From JAJZQD01 sp021847735 (GTDB lineage Bacteria > Bacillota > Thermincolia > Thermincolales > UBA2595): 64,000 nt of DNA. Position 1 is the first letter of the stretch. Each line of letters opens with the position of its first letter. The stretch is from NCBI GenBank assembly GCA_027324025.1, contig DAHVYW010000012.1, positions 20,610 to 84,609 of the forward strand, given 5' to 3'. This document shows positions 54,732-63,922 of this stretch, one piece after another. Under the pieces are notes generated by a model, which saw only the letters and a list, made by a program, of their open reading frames with translations, was not told where the DNA came from and did no database searches. The position numbers and the translations under genes are program-made.

Positions 54732-56765
54732 ATGTCTTCAAAGGTTAAAACCAGGTTGGCACTATTGATAATTTGCCTTCTTGTGTCTTTTATGTTTTTT
54801 AGCGGCTGCGGTATTTTAACTCTTCCCAAACCGCAGATGGAAGTGGCTTCAAAAATATATGACAGCAACAACCACGTTATCACTGCTCTCTTCAGGGAAA
54901 ACAGAATACAGGTACCTATCGACCAAATCCCCGAAGTGACTCAAAAAGCGTTTATTGCCGTGGAAGACGCACGGTTTTACAGGCACTATGGCCTAGACCC
55001 GGTAAGGATCATAGCCGCTCTCTGGAACGATTTAAAAGCGGGGAAACTCGTCCAGGGGGGCAGTACCATTACCCAGCAAACCGCTAAAAACCTTTACCTT
55101 TCACGGGAAAAGACTTTTGGCCGCAAACTGACTGAAGCTTGGCTGGCCATCCAGCTTGAACGAAAATACACGAAAAAACAAATTCTCGAGATGTATCTAA
55201 ATCAAATATATTTTGGGCAGGGAGCATACGGTATAGAGACTGCTTCCCAGACATATTTTGGTAAACCCGCCGCCAGGTTGGATTTAGCGGAAAGTGCCAT
55301 GCTGGCCGGCCTACCCAAAGCGCCCAATACATATTCCCCGTTTCAGAACTGGGAAGGGGCTAAGCAGAGGCAAAGAATAGTGTTAAACCGGATGGTCGAA
55401 GGGGGATTTATTACTCAGCAGGAAGCAGACAAGGCTGGAAGGGAAAGGTTAATCCTGAAGTCGGGAGGACCTGGTGCAGGGAACGCCCCGTACTTCGTCA
55501 GTGAAATTGTAAAGTACATTACGGAAAAATACGAAGACGGTGCGAAGATGCTTTTCTCGGAAGGCATATCAGTATATACGACCCTTGACTTGGGTATGCA
55601 AAAAGCCGCTGAAGCTTCCTTTGTCGACGGCCTTGCCGGAAGAAACCCTGCCCTGGAAGGCGCATTAGTAGCCATAGATCCCGTAAACGGATACGTTAAG
55701 GCCATGGTTGGCGGACGGGATTTTACCCGCTCTAAGTTCAATCGGGCTGTTCAGGCCCATAGGCAGCCGGGGTCGGCCTTTAAACCATTTTTGTACACCG
55801 CTGCAATAGACCGCAATTATACCCAGGGAAGTGTTCTGACTTGCGAACCGGTTGAGTTTCCTCAAGGTAACGGGCAAACTTATAAACCGACCGACTATGG
55901 CATAAATGCCTACCATAACCGGCCTTTTACCTTAAGAGAGGCCCTGGCAACTTCTGATAACGTGATATCTGTTAAGTTGGCTAATGAGATTGGCCCGGCA
56001 GCAATAGTCGACTATGCCCATAAAATGGGAATTAAGAGTGAGCTAAGGCCGTATCTTTCCTTGGCCCTGGGCACATCAGAAGTAACCCCCCTTGAGTTAA
56101 CCAGTGGTTTTAGTACTTTGGCATCTCAGGGCATTAAGACTGAACCCATGATGATTTTAAAAATAGTTGACCACACCGGCCATGTCCTAGAACAAAATTA
56201 TCCAAAAAAGCAGCGTGCCCTCTCCGATACCACGGCCTACCTGGTAACTGACATGCTTTCCGGGGTGCTGCAGCCCGGTGGTACGGCAAGTTCGGTGTCA
56301 AACATTATTTCCAGACCCGCAGCCGGGAAAACCGGAACAACCCAGGACTATCACGACGCCTGGTTTGTGGGCTATACACCCGACCTTGTGGCCGGGGTTT
56401 ACGTAGGCTACGACAACCCAAATAAATCCGTGGGTGCATCGGGGGGTAAAATAGCCGCTCCCATTTGGGCGAATTTTATTGCCGGGGCCCTAAAGAACAA
56501 GGCCCCAGTCGAGTTCCCGGTCCCACCCGGGATAGTTAAAGTCAATATTTGCGCCGATACCGGGCTGCTGGCCACCCCTTATTCACCAAATACACTGACG
56601 GCAAGTTTTATCCAGGGAACCGAACCAAAGGAGTACTGTAACCTTCATTCCCTTCCCGGTACCGGCCCGACTGTCCCGGGAGAAACCTACAACAAAAACC
56701 CGGCCCAGGAAAACCCCTTTAGAATCCGCAGAAGAATTATTGACTGGTTCTTTAGTAAAGAATAG
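54732..56765 (+). CDS. Class A penicillin-binding protein (PBP1A family)
   Basis: Bifunctional peptidoglycan synthase. An N-terminal signal anchor (LALLIICLLVSFMFFSGCG) precedes the GT51 domain, with catalytic glutamate in VEDARFYRHYG and the motif GSTITQQTAKN. The transpeptidase has the serine in PGSAFKPF, the SDN motif and KTG in GKTGTTQDYHDAWFVGY. At 677 residues it is slightly short for PBP1 but complete. ATG 54732 behind GGTGAACTT is preferred over an upstream codon. A TATAAT box lies about 35 bp upstream with no good -35. Divergent from the histidine kinase. Confidence 0.93.
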   Translation: MSSKVKTRLALLIICLLVSFMFFSGCGILTLPKPQMEVASKIYDSNNHVITALFRENRIQVPIDQIPEVTQKAFIAVEDARFYRHYGLDPVRIIAALWNDLKAGKLVQGGSTITQQTAKNLYLSREKTFGRKLTEAWLAIQLERKYTKKQILEMYLNQIYFGQGAYGIETASQTYFGKPAARLDLAESAMLAGLPKAPNTYSPFQNWEGAKQRQRIVLNRMVEGGFITQQEADKAGRERLILKSGGPGAGNAPYFVSEIVKYITEKYEDGAKMLFSEGISVYTTLDLGMQKAAEASFVDGLAGRNPALEGALVAIDPVNGYVKAMVGGRDFTRSKFNRAVQAHRQPGSAFKPFLYTAAIDRNYTQGSVLTCEPVEFPQGNGQTYKPTDYGINAYHNRPFTLREALATSDNVISVKLANEIGPAAIVDYAHKMGIKSELRPYLSLALGTSEVTPLELTSGFSTLASQGIKTEPMMILKIVDHTGHVLEQNYPKKQRALSDTTAYLVTDMLSGVLQPGGTASSVSNIISRPAAGKTGTTQDYHDAWFVGYTPDLVAGVYVGYDNPNKSVGASGGKIAAPIWANFIAGALKNKAPVEFPVPPGIVKVNICADTGLLATPYSPNTLTASFIQGTEPKEYCNLHSLPGTGPTVPGETYNKNPAQENPFRIRRRIIDWFFSKE

Positions 56766-56787
56766 ACAGCTCTTTGATTTAGGCAAA

Positions 56788-56829
56788 GAGGAAGAGGCAG
56801 GTATATTCCTGCCTCTTCCTCTCTTTTTG
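56788..56829 (+). terminator. Terminator after the PBP gene
   Basis: Perfect 14-bp stem GAGGAAGAGGCAGG/CCTGCCTCTTCCTC with a 6-nt loop followed by TCTTTTT. Confidence 0.9.
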
Positions 56830-56853
56830 CGAAAACCGAAAGAGGTTTATTCT

Positions 56854-58218
56854 TTATAAAGTTACCGGGCCGCTGTTGGTGTCAATAACTTTAAGTATTC
56901 TTTCCTCTTGTCCTGTCTGGGCATTGACATACACAATAAAGGTATCCTCATTGAGGTTTCCCCGGAATTCGTAAGTCTGCACCTCCTGCAGATTTTCCAG
57001 GGGGATGACAGCAAGCCTTTTGGAACTAATTTTCAACTTGGGATTTACTGCACTCAGGGCTTCCTTCTCACTGATTTTGGGTTTGGGAAGGCTTCTCATA
57101 TGGTGATTCATAACAAAAGAAGTTCCCTCAAAACCGACCACTTCACCGTTATCAAGGGCTACTTTCACTTTCATCAGGTCCGGGTAAACTAAGACGCCGT
57201 CTTGTTTGTACTCGAAAATTACAATCCCGGTTTTTTGCTGTTCGAGCATATATGTGGGTTCCATGTTTTTAATATTGCGGCCAGCCAGGAACTTAGAGGC
57301 AATGGAGATTGCCCTGTCTCTCGGGAGACTTATCCGGGTTACTCTCCTGGTGCTCAGCATTGACAGGATATGGCCGCCCTTTTTTGATATGTCGGTAACA
57401 ACCACAGGGGTTTTGGCATTTTGGGGAACCAAATGAATCCTGAAAGCCGGAATGGTCCCTCTTACATTTTCAGTCCTTACGACCTTATATTTGGTAACAG
57501 CGCCGGCATTCACGAAACTCCTGGCGATATCAGCCGCCCGGGTTCCGTCTATATTACTGCCGGTAAGGCCTGTTGGATTCCTGTTCATAATGTGGTCGGA
57601 AAACGGGCCGTCATAAATCAACGTGGGAAAACCCTGCATGTTATTTTCAATTTTTTGCAGCCCTGCCGGGACCGGTAGAGCTTGTTTTTGCAGCTTTTGG
57701 TCATTGACGCGTTTGGTTTCATCCCATCTTAACCGGCCGTTTGCAGCGGATTTTTCGATGTTCTGAAGCTCAACCGCCAGGTAACCGGCCTGGGTATGCA
57801 GCTCGTTTAACCTCTTTAATTCGTCAGGCTTTAAAGCAATACCCCGGGCGTATTTCTTGGCCAGAGTCCATGAGTAGTCTCCGGTTTGGGTTAGAAACCT
57901 GGAGGTCCTGGTCATGCTCGGACCGCTCATGGGAATTTGGGTGAGATTTTCCTGGGCAGCATAAGACTGCTGCCATATATCGGAAAATATCATCATTCTT
58001 TGCTTTGGGGAATTTGATACGATACTTTTGGATAACATCGACTCGACACCTTGCACGTGTCCTAGCAGTTCAAAAAAAGCCCTATGGTTCCGGTTGTTTA
58101 AGGAAGTAACCAATTGCTTTTTATCCCGGGATAAACCATAGCCCCAGCTGGCCAGACCGGCAATCGCAGCTATTCCGACCAATGCAGGTATAACAATCCA
58201 CCATCTTCTCAAGGTCAT
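56854..58218 (-). CDS. ypeB: YpeB germination protein
   Basis: Spore protein required to place and stabilise the cortex-lytic enzyme SleB. A single N-terminal anchor (WWIVIPALVGIAAIAGLASWGYG) is followed by a long helical domain and three PepSY-like repeats in the C-terminal half (for example RDRAISIASKFLAGR and EKEALSAVNPKLKI). The 454-residue length matches the family. It lies 17 bp downstream of sleB, the usual partner, in one operon expected to be SigG-dependent. Confidence 0.93.
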   Translation of the reverse strand: MTLRRWWIVIPALVGIAAIAGLASWGYGLSRDKKQLVTSLNNRNHRAFFELLGHVQGVESMLSKSIVSNSPKQRMMIFSDIWQQSYAAQENLTQIPMSGPSMTRTSRFLTQTGDYSWTLAKKYARGIALKPDELKRLNELHTQAGYLAVELQNIEKSAANGRLRWDETKRVNDQKLQKQALPVPAGLQKIENNMQGFPTLIYDGPFSDHIMNRNPTGLTGSNIDGTRAADIARSFVNAGAVTKYKVVRTENVRGTIPAFRIHLVPQNAKTPVVVTDISKKGGHILSMLSTRRVTRISLPRDRAISIASKFLAGRNIKNMEPTYMLEQQKTGIVIFEYKQDGVLVYPDLMKVKVALDNGEVVGFEGTSFVMNHHMRSLPKPKISEKEALSAVNPKLKISSKRLAVIPLENLQEVQTYEFRGNLNEDTFIVYVNAQTGQEERILKVIDTNSGPVTL

Positions 58219-58235
58219 GTACCCCTTTCACAGTA

Positions 58236-58928
58236 TTATTTTGCAAAAACGTGGGCGCCGATTTGAGTTATAATTGGCCTGGACCAAATCCAACTGCTTA
58301 CCGGTTTGGACGGGTTCCAGAAGAACAGCGCTCCCTGGCTGGGATCCCAACCATTCATAGAATCCTGGGCAGCTCTTATGGCTTCATCGGAAGGCGCACC
58401 GTTAGCTATTCCGTTTGTAATTGATTCAAAGGCATTAGGTTGGTATACTACCCCGGCAAGAGTGTTGGGAAACTTGTCACTTGCCACTCGATTCATAATT
58501 ACGGCTCCGACCGCCACTTTGCCTAAGTATGGTTCTGAACCGGCTTCCCCCTGTATCAGCCTCGCCAGCAGCATGGCATCATCCCGGACGGAGATGCCCC
58601 TTGAGGGCGTATACGTGGCTGGGCCACTTACGCTGTACCCTAAAGCCTCCCAAGTGGAAGGACCGACCACCCCGTCCACCGCTAAACCGTTATTGGCCTG
58701 AAATCGTTTAATAGCCCCGGCCGTTTCACTGCCTAATACGCCATCTATTGGTCCGTTGTAAAACCCCCAGTCACTTAATTTTGACTGTACCTTAGAAACG
58801 TCCGGCCCCGTGCTGCCCCAATAGAGCGTCGGTGTTTGAGCTGACAGGGAGCGGGAATAAATAAAAACACCGCTTAAAATGGATAAAGCTACAATTACCA
58901 ATAGAACCAAAACTCGCTTTGCTCGCAT
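58236..58928 (-). CDS. sleB: SleB spore cortex-lytic enzyme
   Basis: Germination transglycosylase deposited in the dormant spore. A signal peptide (VLVLLVIVALSILSGVFIYS) is followed by a peptidoglycan-binding domain (GPDVSKVQSKLSDWGFYNGPIDGVLGSETAGAIKRFQ) and the hydrolase domain with the catalytic glutamate in LIQGEAGSEPYLGKVAVGAVIMNRV. ATG 58928 behind AAAGGATGG gives a 230-residue protein; an in-frame upstream ATG overlaps the ferritin-like pseudogene and lacks a ribosome site. Confidence 0.94.
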   Translation of the reverse strand: MRAKRVLVLLVIVALSILSGVFIYSRSLSAQTPTLYWGSTGPDVSKVQSKLSDWGFYNGPIDGVLGSETAGAIKRFQANNGLAVDGVVGPSTWEALGYSVSGPATYTPSRGISVRDDAMLLARLIQGEAGSEPYLGKVAVGAVIMNRVASDKFPNTLAGVVYQPNAFESITNGIANGAPSDEAIRAAQDSMNGWDPSQGALFFWNPSKPVSSWIWSRPIITQIGAHVFAK

Positions 58929-58993
58929 CAGATACCATCCTTTCAATGATTCTTTCTCCATAGTGACAATATATATTTTTAATTTGTTAAACC

Positions 58994-59166
58994 TCATTTT
59001 TCCCTTGTCTGGCTTTCTCCGTACTTTACAACTTCTTTTGCCATCCAGTAGGTGTGCAGTTCTTCATCAATCATATTATTCCACAGTAACTCTTTTAAAG
59101 CTCCACCTGGTTTATTTCCAAGGAATAAAACCAGTTAAGCTTGCCTAACAAGGCTTCTTTTTCCAT
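58994..59166 (-). pseudogene. Frameshifted ferritin-like small protein
   Basis: From ATG 59166 (behind AAGGAGGGCGGTA) the frame reads MEKEALLGKLNWFYSLEINQ and VEL, then stops. The next frame continues without a break as ALKELLWNNMIDEELHTYWM and AKEVVKYGESQTREK to TGA 58994. EIxQxEL and DEELH are the metal-ligand patterns of ferritin-like helices, so this appears to be a short ferritin-like gene with a frameshift and probably a deletion of the loop between the helices. It lies directly upstream of sleB in a 473-bp gap that otherwise holds only a terminator hairpin. Confidence 0.5.
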
Positions 59167-59342
59167 TACCGCCCTCCTTAAACCTGAACTGCGTCAATCC
59201 ATAGGTTTACGTTTAGGATATCCCCTACCATATTCATGTATGTATTTAACAGTTAATAAAGTGAGGTTTCAACGAACACCTGGGGTACTTTAAACTTTAC
59301 AACTAGAAAAGCGCACATTATTCCCTAAGCGCGCTTTTCCGA

Positions 59343-59393
59343 AAGTACTAAAAGGCCAAAAAGCAGAATACGCTTTTTGGCCTTTTAGTACTT
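59343..59393. terminator. Perfect 22-bp-stem hairpin between the ferredoxin-like gene and the ferritin-like remnant
   Basis: Arms at 59343-59364 and 59372-59393 are exact inverted repeats (core AAAAGGCCAAAAAGC), loop 7 nt. It lies 8 bp after the ferredoxin-like stop. A second weaker hairpin (GAAAAGCGC/GCGCTTTTC) is next to it. Confidence 0.7.
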
Positions 59394-59401
59394 GCAGACT
59401 G

Positions 59402-60223
59402 TTATTTCCGGCTCAACTTAAACACCGCCGCCAGCGGCAGGATTATACCGAAAAACGCCGTGTACATCAGGACTTTTTCCACCGGCCCGGGTGTTAAAAC
59501 CGGGGTCGGGTTAACCCGCTCCACCATTTTCAATGCACCATGCCTGCACGAACCCAGGCAGAGTCCACAGCCAAGGCACTTATCTGTATCCACAACGCCG
59601 CTGTCAGGATTAACGGCCTTTTCGGAGCAGGTTTTTATGCATTCGCGGCATTTTTTACATTTCGTAGTATCGATACTGGCACTATAGTTACCATTTTCCA
59701 CGGCGCTTCTGATGCCAAACTCGGTCCGCAGCCTGTACGGTACACAACAGCATGGGCAGCAGTTGCATATGGCGTACAGGTTTGGGGTCATACAATGGGT
59801 TATGGACCTAATCAGCCCATAGTTGTAGGAATTGCTAATAATTTCCCCGGCTTCCTCCAGGGATATATAATTCTGCTTTTGATGCTTTCCGAAAAGTCCC
59901 GCCCCCGTGTTAATTACGAGGCAGGTTCTGCGCGGTTTTTCACATTGGTTGTTCTTTTCCCTGCACGCACAGTCAACAACAGTGATACGCCCGGCCCGTG
60001 AAAGGATCTCCATGCATTCCTCAACTGTGGCTGCTCGCCCGCCATGAAGGTATTTTCCGTACTGGTGCGCAAAAAACCGGACTGCCCCGCCAATTAGCGG
60101 GGCTCCTCCCAATCTTGCCAAAAACATATAAAAATCCAGGGTATCGCCAACATACTCACCGTACACCCACATAATCAATCTGCGAATCCAAGAGGCTTCA
60201 CCTGCCTGATGATTATCACACAT
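59402..60223 (-). CDS. 4Fe-4S protein with cysteine-rich N-terminal domain and C-terminal membrane anchor
   Basis: A 273-residue protein. The N-terminal half has CACREKNNQCEKPRRTC (about residues 85-101) and the unusual string CNCCPCCC (about 152-159). The C-terminal half carries two ferredoxin motifs, CKKCRECIKTC and CLGCGLCLGSC, followed by one membrane helix (MYTAFFGIILPLAAVF). The composition suggests a membrane-attached electron carrier with extra clusters. Such proteins are frequent in anaerobic Firmicutes but I know no assigned function. It follows the 205-residue hypothetical gene with 13 bp between. Confidence 0.75.
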   Translation of the reverse strand: MCDNHQAGEASWIRRLIMWVYGEYVGDTLDFYMFLARLGGAPLIGGAVRFFAHQYGKYLHGGRAATVEECMEILSRAGRITVVDCACREKNNQCEKPRRTCLVINTGAGLFGKHQKQNYISLEEAGEIISNSYNYGLIRSITHCMTPNLYAICNCCPCCCVPYRLRTEFGIRSAVENGNYSASIDTTKCKKCRECIKTCSEKAVNPDSGVVDTDKCLGCGLCLGSCRHGALKMVERVNPTPVLTPGPVEKVLMYTAFFGIILPLAAVFKLSRK

Positions 60224-60236
60224 TTCGTTCTGCCTC

Positions 60237-60839
60237 CTAGCCTTTGACAGCGTTCAGAATATCCTCCATTGTAAGGTAACGGGAACAAACAGATATTTCT
60301 TCAAGTTCGCGCCCGTCAGATATGATGCACCAGAGCCGGTCATATTTTTCATCCTCTGTTGTTTCGGGGGATATGAGAAAGTCCAGCAAGTCATCAATAT
60401 TGTCACCTTCGCGGGCGACATAATGAATTGTCCCTTCCCCGGGCAGCTGTAGGCTAATGTTTTGCCGTAGATCGCTTAACTGCGGAATGCTAAAGACTAC
60501 AATATCGTGCTCGTTCTGCATTTTTGAAACCCGGTCCATCATCCTGGCAAATACGCCGGGTTTGGTCTTTCTAACAAGGTATTTTCTATGTTTGTAAGGA
60601 AAGCCGTACTCTTCAAGGTCCCGGGTAAGTTCCCTGGCGTACCCGCTGGTATTGATGCCATACCTGACATTTAACATTAAAGTGTCTATTCCTATAGCCA
60701 TTATCTTACCCTCACGGAGGTTTTCGATGACAGCCTGGGCAAACACGGACTCCTCCTTGCTGGCCGGGCATTTCAGTATATATTCCCGGTAAACTTCCCA
60801 ATCTCTTTGGCGAATACCAACCTTCGATTCCTTGCTCAT
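60237..60839 (-). CDS. Conserved hypothetical protein, 200 residues
   Basis: A soluble protein without a recognised domain. It starts at ATG 60839 behind GGGGTGAGCGG. Features seen: a charged N-terminus (SKVGIRQRDWEVYREYILKCPASKEE), GYARELTRDLEEYGFPYKHRKYLVRKTKPG and a C-terminal LWCIISDGRELEEISVCSRYLTMEDIL. It is probably co-transcribed with the ferredoxin-like gene. Confidence 0.65.
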   Translation of the reverse strand: MSKESKVGIRQRDWEVYREYILKCPASKEESVFAQAVIENLREGKIMAIGIDTLMLNVRYGINTSGYARELTRDLEEYGFPYKHRKYLVRKTKPGVFARMMDRVSKMQNEHDIVVFSIPQLSDLRQNISLQLPGEGTIHYVAREGDNIDDLLDFLISPETTEDEKYDRLWCIISDGRELEEISVCSRYLTMEDILNAVKG

Positions 60840-60965
60840 CCGCTCACCCCACAAAAATACTTATAAAGACATTTTATCACAACTTGTTTTAAGGGTCGAC
60901 TGGAAAAGCACACGCAGTTCAGTACCGTATACGCACGCCTTTCTGTACTACATACCTTGGCCTTT

Positions 60966-61028
60966 GCCAACTGCGGAGCCGTCACCGCTTTAGCGGTTTT
61001 ACAGATCCGGCGTACTCCTTGCGAGTGA
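60966..61028. repeat. Dispersed GC-rich repeat fragment, second copy
   Basis: tgcggagccgtcaccgcttt onward (60972-61024) matches 38983-39035 with small changes, including the shared tactccttgcg tail. It lies in the gap between the ferritin-like gene and the hypothetical gene. Confidence 0.55.
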
Positions 61029-61060
61029 AATTTGGTAAAGTTTTATACTTGTAGTACAAA

Positions 61061-61095
61061 GAAAAGCAGCAGGCGTTGATAGGCCTGCCGCTTTT
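61061..61095 (-). terminator. Terminator after the ferritin-like gene
   Basis: Minus-strand stem AGCGGCAGGC/GCCTGCTGCT followed by TTTC, 24 bp after the stop codon. Confidence 0.7.
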
Positions 61096-61118
61096 GTTAA
61101 AAACCAACTTTCTGTTCA

Positions 61119-61589
61119 CTACCGGTAATGCGGCCCGCGGTGGCCAAGGTTGCCCGGATGTGTTGGGTAGGAAATATTTTGATGCTGACCGCCTTGGGCC
61201 TGCTGTTCCCAGGTTTGGCCCATTTGGGCACCCGCTTGGACAGACGGGGTTTGCTGGCTGTAATTAACCTGTCCTGTTTGCTGGGTCAATTGGCCTTGCT
61301 GGTTCAATAACTGGTCTACTTCCTGCTTTCCTTGGGCCAGGAATTGCGCCTCCTGGGGGTCAAGAATCTCCATCAGGTGAATCAATTCCCCGACATGCTG
61401 CCGTTCTTCGTCCCGGATTGAGTAAAGAATAGCCCTTGCCCGCTGGTCGTCAGTAGCCATGGCATGAGCATCGTATACCATAATGGCTTCCAATTCCCCC
61501 GCTATGTCTACCCTCAGGGCCTGAATCAGTTCTTCCTTGGACAACTTCTTCAAAACTGTACCTACAAAGGGGTCTCCCATCATCACCAA
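61119..61589 (-). CDS. Ferritin-like di-iron protein with Gln-rich tail
   Basis: A 156-residue protein. The first 80 residues form a helical hairpin with likely di-iron ligands in ELEAIMVYDAHAM and RDEERQHVGELIHL. The rest is low complexity and glutamine rich (QQGQLTQQTGQVNYSQQTPS), ending in a His/Gly/Pro-rich tail. The short two-helix core resembles rubrerythrin-related or encapsulated-ferritin proteins that assemble from dimers, but no encapsulin gene is near. The first codon is TTG at 61589 behind AAAGGAGGCGATTGAA; ATG codons two and three residues in are alternatives. Probably iron or oxygen-stress related; inferred. Confidence 0.7.
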   Translation of the reverse strand: MVMMGDPFVGTVLKKLSKEELIQALRVDIAGELEAIMVYDAHAMATDDQRARAILYSIRDEERQHVGELIHLMEILDPQEAQFLAQGKQEVDQLLNQQGQLTQQTGQVNYSQQTPSVQAGAQMGQTWEQQAQGGQHQNISYPTHPGNLGHRGPHYR

Positions 61590-61781
61590 TTCAATCGCCT
61601 CCTTTGCATGGTATTATTGCCTTTACAGTAATTACTATGCGCCGGAACGCCAAACTTATTAGCAGAAATCCGGCCGGTTCTCCTATTACAAAACTTTTTC
61701 GGTGGATTGTAAATTACCGGAGCAGGGCTTATAGTTCAGTTCCCGATAAGCGCGCCATTCAGTACTTCAGGCAGGATATGA

Positions 61782-61810
61782 TTTGAATTTGTGGAATTAC
61801 CCAATATAAT
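61782..61810 (+). promoter_or_regulatory. SigA-type promoter of the DUF1287 gene
   Basis: TTGAAT, 17-bp spacer, TATAAT, with the ribosome site AAGGAGA 24 bp after the -10. Confidence 0.6.
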
Positions 61811-61846
61811 TAAAAGACAAAAAAACATTAAATAAGGAGATTTAAA

Positions 61847-62407
61847 ATTGCCCGGATATTGGCCGGGCATGACCAGGACCGTGACGGAATTGACGACCTT
61901 GCTGACATAGTTAAAGGCGGCAGGGCAGAAGCGGAAAGAGGGCCCCGGTATGTTAACGCCTATTACAAGGGTGGGTATCCGCCCCTGTCGGAAGGGGTTT
62001 GTACTGATGTTATCTGGCGGGCCTTCCGGGACACGGGTTACAACCTCAAAGAAATGGTTGACGCGGATATTGAACATAATAGAGGGGCCTACCCCAGGGT
62101 TGACGGCAGTCCCGACCCCAATATTGATTTTCGGAGGGTCCCCAACCTGGTTTCGTATTTCAGGCGTCACGCCAAAATCCTGACCAACGGGGTAACCCCC
62201 AACGACCCCCGGAACCTTGCCCTGTGGCAGGGCGGAGATATTGTCGTATACGGTGCTCCGCTGTGGCACATAGGTATAGTTTCGGATAAAAGAAGAAACG
62301 ATGGCGTGCCCCTGCTAATTCATAACGGGGGTCCCATCGCCGCCGAAAATGATATGCTTGTTGACTGGCCAAGCCCAATTATATACCATTTCAGGTTTCC
62401 AAAATGA
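61847..62407 (+). CDS. DUF1287 family protein with non-ATG start
   Basis: A DUF1287 (NlpC/P60-like fold) protein of about 186 residues. The family blocks are GVCTDVIWRAFRDTGYNLKEMVDADI, DPNIDFRRVPNLVSYFRRHA, WQGGDIVVYGAPLWHIGIVSDKR and LLIHNGGP. The conserved Cys and His suggest a cysteine peptidase or amidase fold. No ATG is available in frame. The site AAGGAG is followed eight bases later by ATT (61847); the next candidate is TTG (61859), 19 bases away. No signal peptide is seen, while relatives are usually exported, so the 5' end may be shortened. Confidence 0.75.
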   Translation: MARILAGHDQDRDGIDDLADIVKGGRAEAERGPRYVNAYYKGGYPPLSEGVCTDVIWRAFRDTGYNLKEMVDADIEHNRGAYPRVDGSPDPNIDFRRVPNLVSYFRRHAKILTNGVTPNDPRNLALWQGGDIVVYGAPLWHIGIVSDKRRNDGVPLLIHNGGPIAAENDMLVDWPSPIIYHFRFPK

Positions 62408-62470
62408 ATGTTACGGCAGGGCGTACAACGAAGCCATATGTCATTTTTATCAACATGCAAAATTGGTTGC

Positions 62471-63922
62471 TTACGAAATTTTCTTAGATGGCTTCTGCCC
62501 TTTTTTGTGAGGTCTGCTGCCTTTAAAGGTTTCACGTTTCCGGCGAAATCCCGGCTGCTCCCGCTTTTCAAATTTTGGCTTTTCATATCTCGGCTTTTTC
62601 AGCCTCGATGAGACTTCCTCAGTTAATTTTACCGGGGTTGTATCTGCTTCCTTGGTAAGCAGCTTTAACGCTGCTGACAAAAGGGAAACAGAATCGTTTA
62701 CCTCAAGCAGCTCCTGGGCCAGTTCCTTATATTGACGGGTGTCTCCCTCTTCAACGGTCTGCATTAATTTTTCTATTGTTAAACGTTGTAGGCCTTCTAT
62801 GGCTTCATTTACAGTAGGAATGGGTTTGCGCACCATTTTCCTTTTAGTAAGCTGTTCGATCAACCTTAGGTGACTTAGCTCCCGGGGTGTTACAAGCGTT
62901 GTCGCTAAACCGGATTTTCCTGCCCGCCCTGTACGGCCAATCCGATGAATGTAACCTTCGGGGTCCTGGGGAATATCGAAATTATAAACATGAGTCACAC
63001 CGCTAATGTCTAAGCCCCTAGCGGCTACGTCTGTGGCCACCAGTATTTCGGTAACCCCTCCCTTAAAACGACGCAGCACACTGTCACGTTTTGCCTGGGT
63101 CAGGTCACCGTGGATTCCTTCGGCGGAATACCCACGCTTATTCAGAGCCTCGAAAAGCTCGTCAACCCTTCTTTTTGTTCTGCCGAAAATAATGGCCAGT
63201 TCCGGTGATTGAATATCCAGCAGCCGGCAAAGCACATCAAATTTCTGGCTTTCCTGGACCTCAATGTAATTCTGTTCGGTATTAGGAACAGTAACTTCTT
63301 TTGCTTTTATACTGATATATTCCGGGTCTTTCATAAACCGCCGGGCTAACTCCTGAATAGGTTTAGGCATCGTGGCCGAAAAGAGCAAAGTTTGGCGCTC
63401 TTCGGGGACCTCACGGAGGATGGTTTCAATATCCTCTATAAACCCCATATTTAGCATCTCATCTGCTTCATCAAGAATGACCATTTCTGTCTGTTGCAGC
63501 CGAATGGTCTTCCTTCTCATATGGTCCATTAAACGGCCGGGTGTTCCCACAACGATTTGCGGTTTGTTTTTAAGAGCCCTGATTTGCCTATTTATATCTT
63601 GACCTCCGTAAATTGGCAGAGCTCGAATGCCTTTAAACTGGCCTATTTTATTTATTTCTTCAGCCACCTGGACGGCCAACTCTCTGGTGGGGGTGACGAC
63701 AAGTCCCTTGATTGTTTCCGTTTCAATTTCTATTTTCTCCACTAATGGAATACCAAAAGCGGCTGTTTTACCGGTTCCGGTTTGAGCCTGCCCAATGATA
63801 TCCTGACCGGCCATTAGCGCAGGAATAGTCTGTTCCTGAATAGGAGTAGTTTCTTCAAAACCCATATCAACAGTAGCCCGTATTACCGGGTGGCTTAGTC
63901 CCATTTCATAAAAAGTTGTCAT
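62471..63922 (-). CDS. cshA: DEAD-box RNA helicase (CshA type)
   Basis: A 483-residue RNA helicase. Q motif [17 protein letters not shown], motif I AQTGTGKT, motif II DEAD, motif III SAT, and motif [13 protein letters not shown] are all present. The C-terminal extension of about 120 residues is acidic, then basic ([27 protein letters not shown]), like CshA/DeaD proteins that work in RNA decay and cold adaptation. The last gene in the window; 63923-64000 contains only its upstream region. Confidence 0.93.
   Translation of the reverse strand: MTTFYEMGLSHPVIRATVDMGFEETTPIQEQTIPALMAGQDIIGQAQTGTGKTAAFGIPLVEKIEIETETIKGLVVTPTRELAVQVAEEINKIGQFKGIRALPIYGGQDINRQIRALKNKPQIVVGTPGRLMDHMRRKTIRLQQTEMVILDEADEMLNMGFIEDIETILREVPEERQTLLFSATMPKPIQELARRFMKDPEYISIKAKEVTVPNTEQNYIEVQESQKFDVLCRLLDIQSPELAIIFGRTKRRVDELFEALNKRGYSAEGIHGDLTQAKRDSVLRRFKGGVTEILVATDVAARGLDISGVTHVYNFDIPQDPEGYIHRIGRTGRAGKSGLATTLVTPRELSHLRLIEQLTKRKMVRKPIPTVNEAIEGLQRLTIEKLMQTVEEGDTRQYKELAQELLEVNDSVSLLSAALKLLTKEADTTPVKLTEEVSSRLKKPRYEKPKFEKREQPGFRRKRETFKGSRPHKKGQKPSKKIS

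Noticed and set aside
61119..61589. Encapsulin cargo system
   Set aside because: No encapsulin shell gene in the window and no typical C-terminal cargo peptide.
61604..61786. 60-codon plus-strand frame upstream of the DUF1287 gene, possible missing signal peptide
   Set aside because: No ribosome site, no hydrophobic segment and separated from the DUF1287 frame by stops and a promoter.
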